Source: Acidobacteriota bacterium
Lineage (GTDB): Bacteria > Acidobacteriota > Terriglobia > Terriglobales > Acidobacteriaceae
Length of the DNA stretch: 64,000 nt
Direction of reading: 5' to 3'
Assembly: GCA_023410055.1 (NCBI GenBank)
Contig: JAEYQK010000073.1
Location: 1-64,000, forward strand
Shown here: positions 19,315 to 26,886 of the stretch, piece after piece
Numbering within the stretch: position 1 is the first letter of the stretch
Layout of the letters: every line of letters starts with the position of its first letter
Made by a program: the position numbers and the translations under genes
Notes under the pieces: model-generated
Told to the model about the DNA's origin: nothing
The model's database searches: none
Seen by the model: only the letters and a program-made list of their open reading frames with translations

Positions 19315-19398
19315 GAGAGCTGGTTCTATTCTAACCAATTCTGTTTACAGATCGGCTTTTTCGAGCTAGCCTTCTCCCCTGCTTTCAAAAGGAGGAAT

Positions 19399-20247
19399 AT
19401 GCTTCGCCTACGCTCGTGTGCCCCCATTGCTCTATTGTCACTCTGCTCTGTTTTCTTAATGGCGAAAGAGCCGAAGCTGACAACCGAGGAGTTGGTCCAA
19501 AAGTCCCTCGACGCAATCGGAACGCCCGAAGCACGTGCTCAAAAGTCGCGTCGTCTTTCGGGCACGATAGAGTTCCGGCGCATGAGCAACAGTGGCATGC
19601 GCGTCCATGGTTCGGTGGCCCTGTTGACCATCACTCCGAACCAGCTAAGATTTCTAGCTAAGTTCAACGCCAACAATTATCAGCAGGAAGATTTCACTTT
19701 TGACGGCACGAAGGTAAACATTGCCTTCATCGATGCCTCTGGCGTGCGCTCGCGGTTCGGGGACTTCATCTACGAACACGAGTCCGTTCTCCGCGAAGGG
19801 CTCTTTGGCGGCCCGCTCTCTATCGCCGATCCCCTGGCAGATTTAAACGCGCATCAAGTCAAACTCCATTACGATGGATTGAAAAAAGTCGATGGCAGGC
19901 AGGTTCACCAAGTCTCGTATTATCCCCATAAGAATTCAGACTCACTCATTATCAAGCTCTTCTTCGAGCCAGAAACTTTTCGCCATGTAAAAACCATCTA
20001 TTCGTGGGATAAGCCGGTCGGGATGGCTTCCAGCGATATTGCAAACGCTCGAATGCCGCGGTACTACTACGAACTTGAAGAGCGCTTCTCCGAGTTTCGT
20101 ACCGTCCAGGGGCTCACCCTGCCCGCTTCGTGGGGGATACGTCTCAACACTGACGAGAACGGCGCCGGCTATGCCTATGAGATCAAGTTTGACCACTGCA
20201 ACGACGTCGAAATTCCGGCGGGAAATGCAGCCGAAGGATCAAAGTAG
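19399..20247 (+). CDS. Secreted LolA-like protein of unknown function
   Basis: A 282-aa protein starting at the ATG at 19399, where GGAGG precedes by 3 bases; the frame is open further upstream inside dnaG antisense and is rejected. A short signal peptide (LRSCAPIALLSLCSVFLMA) precedes a beta-rich domain that recalls the unclosed barrel of outer-membrane lipoprotein carriers (LolA/LolB-like): LSGTIEFRRMSNSGMRVHG, then FDGTKVNIAFIDASGVRS and KLFFEPETFRHVKTIY. This type is common in Acidobacteriota. A role in lipid or lipoprotein handling is inferred only. It is divergent from dnaG and monocistronic. Confidence 0.75.
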   Translation: MLRLRSCAPIALLSLCSVFLMAKEPKLTTEELVQKSLDAIGTPEARAQKSRRLSGTIEFRRMSNSGMRVHGSVALLTITPNQLRFLAKFNANNYQQEDFTFDGTKVNIAFIDASGVRSRFGDFIYEHESVLREGLFGGPLSIADPLADLNAHQVKLHYDGLKKVDGRQVHQVSYYPHKNSDSLIIKLFFEPETFRHVKTIYSWDKPVGMASSDIANARMPRYYYELEERFSEFRTVQGLTLPASWGIRLNTDENGAGYAYEIKFDHCNDVEIPAGNAAEGSK

Positions 20248-20280
20248 AGGGTTTGTATCCGAAGGGCGATGGCACTGCCC

Positions 20281-20400
20281 GCCAGAGAGCCGGATGCACT
20301 CGCCCAATGCGGCCGCGACAATCAGCCAGACGTAGGCCATGCGCACGAAGTAGGGAAATGACTTGTGAACGCCCTGGGTTTTTGCGGGTTGGATCGCCGG
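20281..20400 (-). pseudogene. Possible remnant of a membrane protein
   Basis: Minus-strand translation gives PAKTQGVHKSFPYFVRMAYV followed by a 12-residue hydrophobic helix and GECIRLSGG. Composition and the basic-to-hydrophobic pattern look like real membrane protein sequence, and resemble a segment of NnrS-type heme-copper proteins from memory only. No start codon, ribosome site or remainder of a gene is present, so a decayed fragment is more likely than a small gene. Confidence 0.3.
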
Positions 20401-20406
20401 AAAACA

Positions 20407-20440
20407 AGTACTCAGTACTCGGTACTCAGTACTCAGTGAC
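20407..20440. repeat. TACTCAG tandem array
   Basis: Five near-exact copies of a 7-bp AGTACTC unit in a row. Two units occur also at 10656-10673 after arsM. Confidence 0.75.
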
Positions 20441-20552
20441 ACCCGACGGGACGACGGTTTCGTAAGCTTGCGTGCTCGATCACGAATGACGACCGCAGCC
20501 AGGTCAGGCCCTATACTGGGAGAGTTGTAAGACTAATCCGGCAAGGTTTGAT

Positions 20553-21059
20553 ATGGACTTTTTCGAGACAGTTGAGAAGCGGCAATCGGTGCGGGCGTTC
20601 AAGGCGACACCTGTACCGCAAGACAAACTCGATGCGATATTGAACGCGATCAATCGGGCGCCATCGGCGGGGAACTTTCAGTCTTATGAAGTGTTCGTGA
20701 TCGATTCGCAGGAGAAGCGTGAGGCGCTGACGAAGGCTACCTTCGATCAGAATTTTATCGTGCAGGCGCCAGTGTCGTTGGTGTTCTGCGCGAATCCGTC
20801 GCGCTGTTCGTATGAACCGAAGTCTTTGTATGCACTCGAAGACGCAAGCATTGCTTGTTCGTATGCGACATTGGCAGTGACAGCGGTTGGGCTGGGGGCG
20901 GTGTGGGTGGGCGCATTCAGGCCCGATGCCGTGCTACAGGTCCTTGGGAGTCCGGCTGGTCTTGTGCCGGTGGCGATTCTGCCGATTGGGTACGCGAATG
21001 AAACGCCGGAGAGGACGACCAGGCGAGAGTTGAGCGAGCTAGTGCATAAGATCGGCTAA
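20553..21059 (+). CDS. Nitroreductase family protein
   Basis: A 168-aa FMN-dependent nitroreductase-fold enzyme. The N-terminal FMN-phosphate motif KRQSVRAFKATPVP, the APSAGNFQSYEVFVI segment, and the C-terminal ILPIGYANETPERTTRREL are typical of the short nitroreductase subfamily. Members reduce nitro groups, quinones or flavins with NAD(P)H as homodimers. The physiological substrate cannot be read from sequence. AAGG precedes the ATG. It is monocistronic. Confidence 0.88.
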   Translation: MDFFETVEKRQSVRAFKATPVPQDKLDAILNAINRAPSAGNFQSYEVFVIDSQEKREALTKATFDQNFIVQAPVSLVFCANPSRCSYEPKSLYALEDASIACSYATLAVTAVGLGAVWVGAFRPDAVLQVLGSPAGLVPVAILPIGYANETPERTTRRELSELVHKIG

Positions 21060-21061
21060 GA

Positions 21062-21145
21062 ATCGGGCGATCGAGCCATCGGGTGATCGGGCCATTGCAG
21101 AGCGAGCAATCGGACGAGCGGATGGTCGGGTGAACGGATGATTTG
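21062..21145. repeat. ATCGGGTGATCGG-type repeat array
   Basis: Copies of ATCGGGTGATCGGGCCATT and GGTGAACGGATGATTTGAAG, related to the array at 17395-17470, directly after the nitroreductase stop. A GACGGGCGGCGCTACGAG end near 21190 is shared with the element at 9777-9794. Confidence 0.65.
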
Positions 21146-21242
21146 AAGTCCTTGTTCGCGTGAGGGTAACACGCTCTCACGCAGCCACCGGGACGGGCGG
21201 CGCTACGAGTTGTTGGCCGTGTGAATGGGGGCTGTAACCGCC

Positions 21243-21665
21243 TCAGCTTGCTTTTCGGTCGTGGCGGACATCGTAGCGCTCTGTGCACTTCAGCAGTTCC
21301 TGAGTCGTCGCATGGAGGCGCTTCGTTTCGTCCATGGTGCGCTGAATGAGCAAGCGCAGGCGCGCGAATTCTTCGCGGTGTTGGCTGCCACGCAGGCCAT
21401 TGTCGGGCGTATGAGTATGAGGCGCTCTCAGCCACGCGTCCAGTTCCTCAGGGAAAGCAAGAACAATCTGTTTCTCGTTCGGCTTCGGACGGCGAACGGG
21501 CAATCCTAGTTCGCGTTCCCAACGCTGCACTGTGCGGACGCCTTTCCCAAGATACGAGGCAATTTCTTTCCATGAACTCAAGACAGCGCGCATGTGAACC
21601 GTTCCTGTGCTCATAGCTCCGTGTTCCAGAGTTCTGGATTCTAATAACGGATGAGTTGCGTTCAT
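21243..21665 (-). CDS. HTH (MerR/excisionase-like) DNA-binding protein
   Basis: A protein of up to 140 aa. The segment SSWKEIASYLGKGVRTVQRW followed by ERELGLPVRRP is a helix-turn-helix of the type that heads many acidobacterial regulators and serine/threonine-kinase-linked proteins. The C-terminal half is helical and charged (EEFARLRLLIQRTMDETKRLHATTQELL), probably a dimerising coil. The start is uncertain: the ATG at 21614 has GGAG only 2 bases away, and the frame is open to 21665. It is convergent with the nitroreductase. Target genes are unknown. Confidence 0.75.
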   Translation of the reverse strand: MNATHPLLESRTLEHGAMSTGTVHMRAVLSSWKEIASYLGKGVRTVQRWERELGLPVRRPKPNEKQIVLAFPEELDAWLRAPHTHTPDNGLRGSQHREEFARLRLLIQRTMDETKRLHATTQELLKCTERYDVRHDRKAS

Positions 21666-21773
21666 GTTCAGTTAAGAACTCGGATTGGAATACAGCTAGT
21701 GAAGGACCCATCAGTACGATGCGTTTACAGAGAAGCGGGGTTTTATGAAGAAAGAATCGCATTACGAAGGTTC

Positions 21774-21823
21774 CCGAAATGGAACCTATCGAAAGAATCC
21801 GAAATGGAACCTATCGAAAGAAT
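21774..21823. repeat. 25-bp tandem duplication
   Basis: Two perfect 25-bp copies head to tail (21774-21798 and 21799-21823), each CCGAAATGGAACCTATCGAA plus AGAAT. They lie about 45 bp upstream of the 74-aa coiled-coil gene, so they may sit in its promoter or leader. Confidence 0.9.
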
Positions 21824-21867
21824 CTTGGTTGGTGAAGGTACGACAGCTGTAAAGGCGATACAATCCC

Positions 21868-22092
21868 ATGATGCGTAAAGAAGAGAGCGAATCAGTCAAG
21901 CGATCGCAGCAGCTGAGGGACAAGTCTCGCAACGAGCAGCAAAAGTCGATGCTGCTGAAGGCGTCTTATTTGCTTCGTCAGGAACGAACAGCCCGGGAGT
22001 TGTGCGAGAACAGCAAGAGAATCCTGGAGCGGAGTCAGGAGCTGCGTGATGAGTCTGCAAGACTGAAAGCAGGAAAGAAGAAGGCCATCTAG
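21868..22092 (+). CDS. Small coiled-coil protein, unknown function
   Basis: A 74-aa, very hydrophilic, almost entirely helical protein (MMRKEESESVKRSQQLRDKS and RERTARELCENSKRILERSQELR-like segments with heptad spacing). No motif is recognised. The composition argues for a real protein, but the ribosome site is weak and the start could be either of two adjacent ATGs. It is followed 140 bp later by the CheB-like gene on the same strand, so it could belong to that module, for example as a small adaptor. Confidence 0.55.
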   Translation: MMRKEESESVKRSQQLRDKSRNEQQKSMLLKASYLLRQERTARELCENSKRILERSQELRDESARLKAGKKKAI

Positions 22093-22232
22093 TCGTCTGC
22101 GTTCTCCCGTCCGCTTCTGCCGGGGTACTGAGAGTAGAGGGGCAGCTTTTCTTGTGCGGACACCAAACCGTATCCTTCCCGCATCCCATCTGTGTCGTAG
22201 CTTATCTTTTTCCTCTGAGACAGGTTTTCACG

Positions 22233-23258
22233 TTGAGTGCAGCTGAAACGGTGCGGCAGCATAACATTATCGCAATTGGGGCATCTGCGGGCGGCTTGGA
22301 GCCGCTGATGACGATTGTGCGAGGGTTGCCGGCAGGGCTCAACGCCGCCGTGTTCATCGTGGTGCACACTGCGTCTGAGAGTCCTGGATTGCTGGCGAAA
22401 ATATTGTCGCGGGATGGGCAGATTCCGGCAATTAAGGCGCGTGACGGAATGGGTATCGAGCCGGCGCGTATCTATGTGGCGCCTCCAGACAGCCATATGC
22501 TGGTCGACGCAGGGCGAGTACGACTGGATCGCGGTCCGACGGAGAACCGGTACCGTCCCGCGATAGACCCGTTGTTTCGGTCGGCTGCGGCCGCGTATGG
22601 GCCGGCCGTGGTCGGAGTAGTGCTAAGCGGGTACCTGGATGACGGTACTCGTGGACTGCAGGTGATCAAGGCACACGGTGGGACTGCGGTGGTTCAGGAC
22701 CCAGGGGACGCTTCCGTGCCTTCAATGCCCTTGAACGCCATCGAACATAATGTGATCGATCATCGACTCCCAGCGAGCGAGATAGCACCTTTGCTGGTTG
22801 AATTGGCAGATGGGAGCGAGCGTATGGTCGCGAAGAAGAAGGCGAAGGCGAATAAGGAGGGGCTGGTCGAGAATGCCGAGCCTTCGGTATTCAGCTGTCC
22901 GGACTGCCACGGCTGTCTGTGGAAAATCGACGAGAATGGCTTGACTCGCTTCCGGTGCCGAATAGGGCATGTGTATTCGATGGATAGTCTTCTGGAAGCC
23001 CAGAGGGACTCGGTCGAGCGGGCGATGTGGGCGGCGGTGCGGTCACTCGAGGAGGACGCCGAGTTGTCCCAGCGCATGTATCAGACAGCGGCCGGAGCGA
23101 ACCACAATCGGGCGGCAGAACGTTTTCGGAAACGGACGGAGTATTGCCGTGAGCATGCCGATGTGATTCGAGGGATTCTGCTGGGGAATAACAGTCCGGT
23201 GAGCGAGATGCCGGACGTTGACGAAATTGCCGAAAAGGCAGATGATTCAGCTGCATAG
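22233..23258 (+). CDS. cheB: Receiver-less CheB-type methylesterase with C-terminal zinc ribbon
   Basis: About 341 aa if the TTG at 22233 is the start (an alternative TTG at 22152 adds 27 residues). The CheB catalytic domain is complete: Ser18 in IGASAGG, His45 in FIVVHTASESPG and Asp137 in LSGYLDDGTRG form the expected triad that removes methyl groups or amides from receptor glutamates. There is no N-terminal receiver domain. The C-terminal part has a zinc-ribbon-like motif, CPDCHGC and, after 15 residues, RCRIGHVYS, followed by a helical region. This layout is that of the stand-alone CheB proteins often encoded beside CheR-PAS fusions. No chemoreceptor or CheA gene is nearby. Confidence 0.88.
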   Translation: MSAAETVRQHNIIAIGASAGGLEPLMTIVRGLPAGLNAAVFIVVHTASESPGLLAKILSRDGQIPAIKARDGMGIEPARIYVAPPDSHMLVDAGRVRLDRGPTENRYRPAIDPLFRSAAAAYGPAVVGVVLSGYLDDGTRGLQVIKAHGGTAVVQDPGDASVPSMPLNAIEHNVIDHRLPASEIAPLLVELADGSERMVAKKKAKANKEGLVENAEPSVFSCPDCHGCLWKIDENGLTRFRCRIGHVYSMDSLLEAQRDSVERAMWAAVRSLEEDAELSQRMYQTAAGANHNRAAERFRKRTEYCREHADVIRGILLGNNSPVSEMPDVDEIAEKADDSAA

Positions 23259-23327
23259 AGGGCCCTCTTTCGCATCCTCCCTGACGGGGAAGCGTGCGGT
23301 ACCCAGCGTCCTTGAGGGAGGTAGGCT

Positions 23328-23981
23328 GTGTCTCGTCGGCAGAACGCGATGGCCAGCGCGGTGCCGCGTCTGCCGGTACTGCCTGACGCGAGGAGATACC
23401 GCATTGTCGCGATTGGGGAATCGGCCGGCGGATTTCGATCGATCTGTAAACTGCTACAAACCCTGCCTGCCGACCTTCCCTGCGGAATGTTGATCGTTCA
23501 ACACCTTAGTCCTGAACACAAGAGCATGATGGCCGATTTGCTGGAGCATAGGACAAAGCTTAAGGTTCGGCAGGCGGAAGATTGTGAACCGATCGAGTCC
23601 GGTGTCGTGTATATTGGTCCACCAAACCTGCATCTTGTGGCGGAGCCGGGCAGGGTAAGGCTGCTACAGACGCCGGCGTTGCGACTGCATCGACCCTCGA
23701 TTGACCTGATGTTTGAGTCGGTTGCGGCAAACTATGGTCGTCATGCGATAGGAATTGTTCTGAGTGGGTCGGGGAACGATGGGGCGATTGGGATTCGGGC
23801 CATCAAGACGGCTGGTGGCAAGACGATGACGGAGGATCCGGCGGGAGCCGAGTTCTCGTCGATGCCGTATGCTGCTATCGCAACTGGTTGTATCGACATG
23901 GTCTTGCCTTTGGATAAAATGGGTCAGGCCATAATTGAGCTTTGTTCGCAACTGGACGATGAACCCGGACATATCGCTTAA
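23328..23981 (+). CDS. cheB: Second receiver-less CheB-type methylesterase
   Basis: A 217-aa protein that is almost only the CheB catalytic domain. The triad is Ser32 (GESAGG), His59 (LIVQHLSPEH) and Asp151 (LSGSGNDGAIG). The start is GTG at 23328, supported by GGAGG 6 bases upstream. It overlaps the next gene (CheR-like) by 23 bp, so translation is probably coupled. Having two different CheB proteins in tandem, one with and one without a zinc ribbon, suggests different targets or a regulatory heterodimer. This is inference. Confidence 0.88.
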   Translation: MSRRQNAMASAVPRLPVLPDARRYRIVAIGESAGGFRSICKLLQTLPADLPCGMLIVQHLSPEHKSMMADLLEHRTKLKVRQAEDCEPIESGVVYIGPPNLHLVAEPGRVRLLQTPALRLHRPSIDLMFESVAANYGRHAIGIVLSGSGNDGAIGIRAIKTAGGKTMTEDPAGAEFSSMPYAAIATGCIDMVLPLDKMGQAIIELCSQLDDEPGHIA

Positions 23982-25926
23982 AGAACTAATACATACGATA
24001 GCGGAAGAGCGCGGACTGGACTTGCGAGGATATAAGCAGTCCACCTTGCAGAGGCGTATCCGCAAGCGGATGTTCCAGATCGGCATACCAAACTTTTCGG
24101 AGTATCTGGAACGGGTTCGGACGGACCAGGACGAAGTCAGGGAATTGCTGAACACGGTCCTTATTAATGTGACCGAGTTCTTTCGTGATCCGCAGGCTTG
24201 GGATACTCTTCGGTCTACGGTAGTACGAATCTTGGGCAGCATGAGACCGGGCGATTCATTTCGCGCATGGTGCGCGGGGTGTGCTTCAGGCGAAGAACCG
24301 TTTTCGCTGGCGATCATGATCGCGGATTATCTGGGACCGAAGCTTCCGGAATATGACATAAAGATCTACGCAACGGACGTGGATGAAGATGCGCTGAATG
24401 TCGCGAGACGAGGCGAATATCCGGTGTCGAGCCTCCGGCGCCTTCGCCCCGAGTGGAGAGAGAAATTCTTTACGGGGAAGAATCATCTCAGGGTGAATCG
24501 CGATATCCGGCGCATGGTGATCTTCGGGAGAAGCAATCTTGTAAGTGACGCGCCGATTTCGCACTGCAATCTGGTTATATGCCGAAATGTCTTGATCTAT
24601 TTCGATGCGATAACACAGAAGCACGTGTTGGCGCGCCTGCATTACGCGCTGGAGCCGGCAGGCATTCTTTTCCTGGGGAAAGCGGAATCAAAGTTGAGCG
24701 AGTCGCGCACTTTCCGTCAAATCCATCCGCGCTGGAGGATTTTCCAGCGGATCGATAAGGACTGGAGAGGCGATAAGCCAGAAGGGCTGGTACCTACGGC
24801 GATGGTCAACGATGAGCAGAGCAAGTACTTGCACGAGATAGAGCGGCTCCGCCTCCATTACCGATATCTACTCGACACCTTGAAGGCCGGCATCGTGGTG
24901 TTGGATGCTGCTGACGTTGTAACGAACTGCAATGATACGGCGCTCGGTTTGTGGGGTCTTGGGGGCCTCCGCATTCTCGGCGAGCGCCTGCAGAATACCG
25001 ATCTTGTATATCGCTGTCCGGAACTGGCGACGCGAGTGCAAGCGTCCAGGGTGGCTGGCCATCAGTCCATATCCTTCGAGTGCAGAGTGGCGACAGAGAG
25101 TGCGGAAAGAACACTGTCGGTGACCATTCGTCCGGTGCTGGCCGAAGATAATGGTGAGCGCACCGGAACGATTATCTATACCGAGGACATAACCTCACGC
25201 GAGAAGTTGCAGGACACAATCGAGCAACTTGAAGCGACGAGTGAAGAGCTTCAGTCGGCTAACGAAGAACTCGAGACGACCAACGAAGAGCTGCAGTCGA
25301 CAAACGAAGAATTGGAAACTACGAATGAAGAACTCCAGTCGACGAACGAGGAACTGGAGACCACAAATGAGGAACTCCAGTCGCTAAACGAAGAACTGGA
25401 GAACATGAATGATCAGTTGGAGACGCGTACGCGAGAGCTGAATAGCCTGACTGACCGTTATGCGGAGACGCTGAAACGGCTGCCATGGCCGGTAATGCTG
25501 GTAGATCGCGAAGAGAAGATCCAACTGTGGAATTCAGCCGCCCAGAGGTTGTTTGGAGTCGGCGTGACTTCAGTGGTGGGAGTGGAAATCGAGCAACTTC
25601 CCATGGAGCTCTCCCTAAAGAACATGCTGGTGCGACGCTGCCGGGCAGTCCTGGGCAAGGGCAAACCGGCAACGGTTCGTGGCCAGCAATTCGGTTCGGC
25701 GGTATTCGATGTGCAGTTCACGCCTATATCGCGTGACGAGTCAATCGGCGACGGAATTATGGTGATGTTTGGCCCGTTCCAGTCGGGTAAGGGCGATGCT
25801 ACCGTGGCAGGGCGTGGAAACGGGAAGAGCTCTCAGCCGACAGATGGTAAGAGCGCGAAAGACAAAAGCGCGGTCAAGGGCTCGAAGGCAGCAAAGGAGA
25901 ATCCAAAACCACGAGCGAAGAAGTAA
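23959..25926 (+). CDS. cheR: CheR methyltransferase-PAS-coiled coil-PAS fusion
   Basis: A 655-aa fusion. Residues about 1-60 are the CheR N-terminal helical domain, with LLNTVLINVTEFFRDPQAW next. The SAM-binding core shows RAWCAGCASGEEPFSLAI and later NLVICRNVLIYFD. After the methyltransferase (about residue 280) come a PAS-like segment (DTLKAGIVVLDAADVVTNCN), a highly repetitive coiled coil (about residues 417-490, NEELETTNEELQST units), a second PAS (LPWPVMLVDREEKIQLWNSAA) and a Lys/Ser-rich tail. In related proteins from other phyla a histidine kinase often follows; here it is absent. ATG at 23959 overlaps the upstream CheB gene. The protein probably methylates glutamates on an unknown target in response to a PAS-bound signal. 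Confidence 0.9.
   Translation: MNPDISLKELIHTIAEERGLDLRGYKQSTLQRRIRKRMFQIGIPNFSEYLERVRTDQDEVRELLNTVLINVTEFFRDPQAWDTLRSTVVRILGSMRPGDSFRAWCAGCASGEEPFSLAIMIADYLGPKLPEYDIKIYATDVDEDALNVARRGEYPVSSLRRLRPEWREKFFTGKNHLRVNRDIRRMVIFGRSNLVSDAPISHCNLVICRNVLIYFDAITQKHVLARLHYALEPAGILFLGKAESKLSESRTFRQIHPRWRIFQRIDKDWRGDKPEGLVPTAMVNDEQSKYLHEIERLRLHYRYLLDTLKAGIVVLDAADVVTNCNDTALGLWGLGGLRILGERLQNTDLVYRCPELATRVQASRVAGHQSISFECRVATESAERTLSVTIRPVLAEDNGERTGTIIYTEDITSREKLQDTIEQLEATSEELQSANEELETTNEELQSTNEELETTNEELQSTNEELETTNEELQSLNEELENMNDQLETRTRELNSLTDRYAETLKRLPWPVMLVDREEKIQLWNSAAQRLFGVGVTSVVGVEIEQLPMELSLKNMLVRRCRAVLGKGKPATVRGQQFGSAVFDVQFTPISRDESIGDGIMVMFGPFQSGKGDATVAGRGNGKSSQPTDGKSAKDKSAVKGSKAAKENPKPRAKK
25252..25410. 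repeat. 42-bp coding repeats of the coiled coil
   Basis: Between three and four 42-bp units encode NEELETTNEELQST. Units differ mostly at third codon positions (GAA/GAG, ACG/ACC/ACA), so the protein repeat is conserved while the DNA has drifted. This argues for an old, selected repeat rather than a recent expansion. Confidence 0.85.
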
Positions 25927-26215
25927 TCAACGTTTCTGACCTGTTCGCGAGTTATTGCTTTGCGGGTCGGCTTCCCATTGAGATAACCTTCTCACGCGAC
26001 TCGACTCGGTTTATCACGGCGTTGACGACGCAGCCGCTCAGAGTGCGGTGCTCCTTCTTCGCTTCATGCCGGATGCGGAAAGCCTCTTCCTGTGTACAGC
26101 GTATGAGGAGTGCAGTTCGTCCCTCGGCATGATCAGTGCCTTGTTTCTATCGTTTGATATCGGATGAAAGCCACGAAGCAACCGTTGGCCCGGGGAACTC
26201 CTCCGACAGTTTGAT

Positions 26216-26653
26216 ATGCCAATTAATGCCAAAACGCTTGCTGAGGAAAGGCAGAGAGCACGGGTGATGATCGTGGACGACAGTCCGAGGACGCTCCGAT
26301 CATTGATAATGCTGCTTCACCATTTTGGATTTGAGGTCTGGGGTTTTCTCGATGGAAAAGAAGCAGTGTCTGCATTGGAGAGGTGTGATCCTGACGTTCT
26401 AATCTGCGACGCACACATTGAAGAGCTGACTGACTCTGAAGAAATCGCGCCGGAAATGATCAAGGGAATCGACGTCGCCTCAAAGATTCAGCGTATACGG
26501 CCACGGTGTCAGGTGATCGTGCTGTCCGGGAACCTTAATCCTGGTGTTATCCAGGATCGCGCAAAGAAGGCAGGTACGAAAGTCCGAGTCATGCCCAAAC
26601 CGGCGAACCCGGCCGAATTGTTGTCGGAGCTTAATACCAAGAAAACCGCCTAA
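26216..26653 (+). CDS. Single-domain response regulator (CheY-like)
   Basis: A 145-aa receiver domain without an output domain. The acidic pair is MIVDDSPRT, the phospho-acceptor is the Asp in VLICDAHIEEL, the switch residue region is VIVLSGN and the conserved Lys is in VMPKPAN. An insertion of about ten residues after the acceptor Asp (ELTDSEEIAPEMIKG) is somewhat unusual and would sit near the phosphorylation site. It lies 290 bp after the CheR-like fusion on the same strand and may be its output. A cognate kinase is not in the neighbourhood; the hybrid kinase at 12806 is the only one in the window. Confidence 0.88.
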   Translation: MPINAKTLAEERQRARVMIVDDSPRTLRSLIMLLHHFGFEVWGFLDGKEAVSALERCDPDVLICDAHIEELTDSEEIAPEMIKGIDVASKIQRIRPRCQVIVLSGNLNPGVIQDRAKKAGTKVRVMPKPANPAELLSELNTKKTA

Positions 26654-26676
26654 TCATCCCTCCTCAGGCGGTTTCT
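26643..26676 (+). terminator. Terminator overlapping the response-regulator stop
   Basis: AAACCGCC (26643-26650) pairs perfectly with GGCGGTTT (26667-26674). The left arm is in the last codons and the stop lies in the loop. The T content after the stem is modest. Confidence 0.55.
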
Positions 26677-26694
26677 CCATGTCGGACTTAAGAC

Positions 26695-26725
26695 GCGCGA
26701 GCTGATCGCTCTAGCGCGCCTTTTT
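26695..26725 (+). terminator. Intrinsic terminator
   Basis: GCGCG (26695-26699) pairs with CGCGC (26715-26719), with an inner GAGC/GCTC pairing, followed by five T. It is a second hairpin shortly after the one at the response-regulator stop. Confidence 0.55.
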
Positions 26726-26886
26726 CGGTTGTTTTCAGTCGCTTATAGAGGCTTAGCCCGCCTTTACGAAACTTTACATCCTATTTACCAAAATTCAGCA
26801 AACGTTCAGGTATGTACGCGGTACTCTTCTTTCAGAGTCTCGTCTAAGGGTATGTACCCGATCGATAGAGGAAGTGGGGCGGATCA

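Larger units (their letters stand above)
20248..20552. other. Intergenic region with gene remnant and TACTC repeats
   Basis: This region holds a fragment reading like an internal piece of a membrane protein on the minus strand (20281-20400) and a TACTCAG repeat array (20407-20440). The start of the nitroreductase has its own AAGG ribosome site. Confidence 0.6.

Noticed and set aside
21651..21878. Open frame of 75 codons across the 25-bp duplication
   Set aside because: Its middle is the duplication itself, and the ribosome site is missing.
25252..25410. Minisatellite insertion into the CheR-like gene
   Set aside because: The units differ at synonymous positions and keep the coiled-coil heptads, so this is a conserved protein repeat seen in this family, not a recent insertion.
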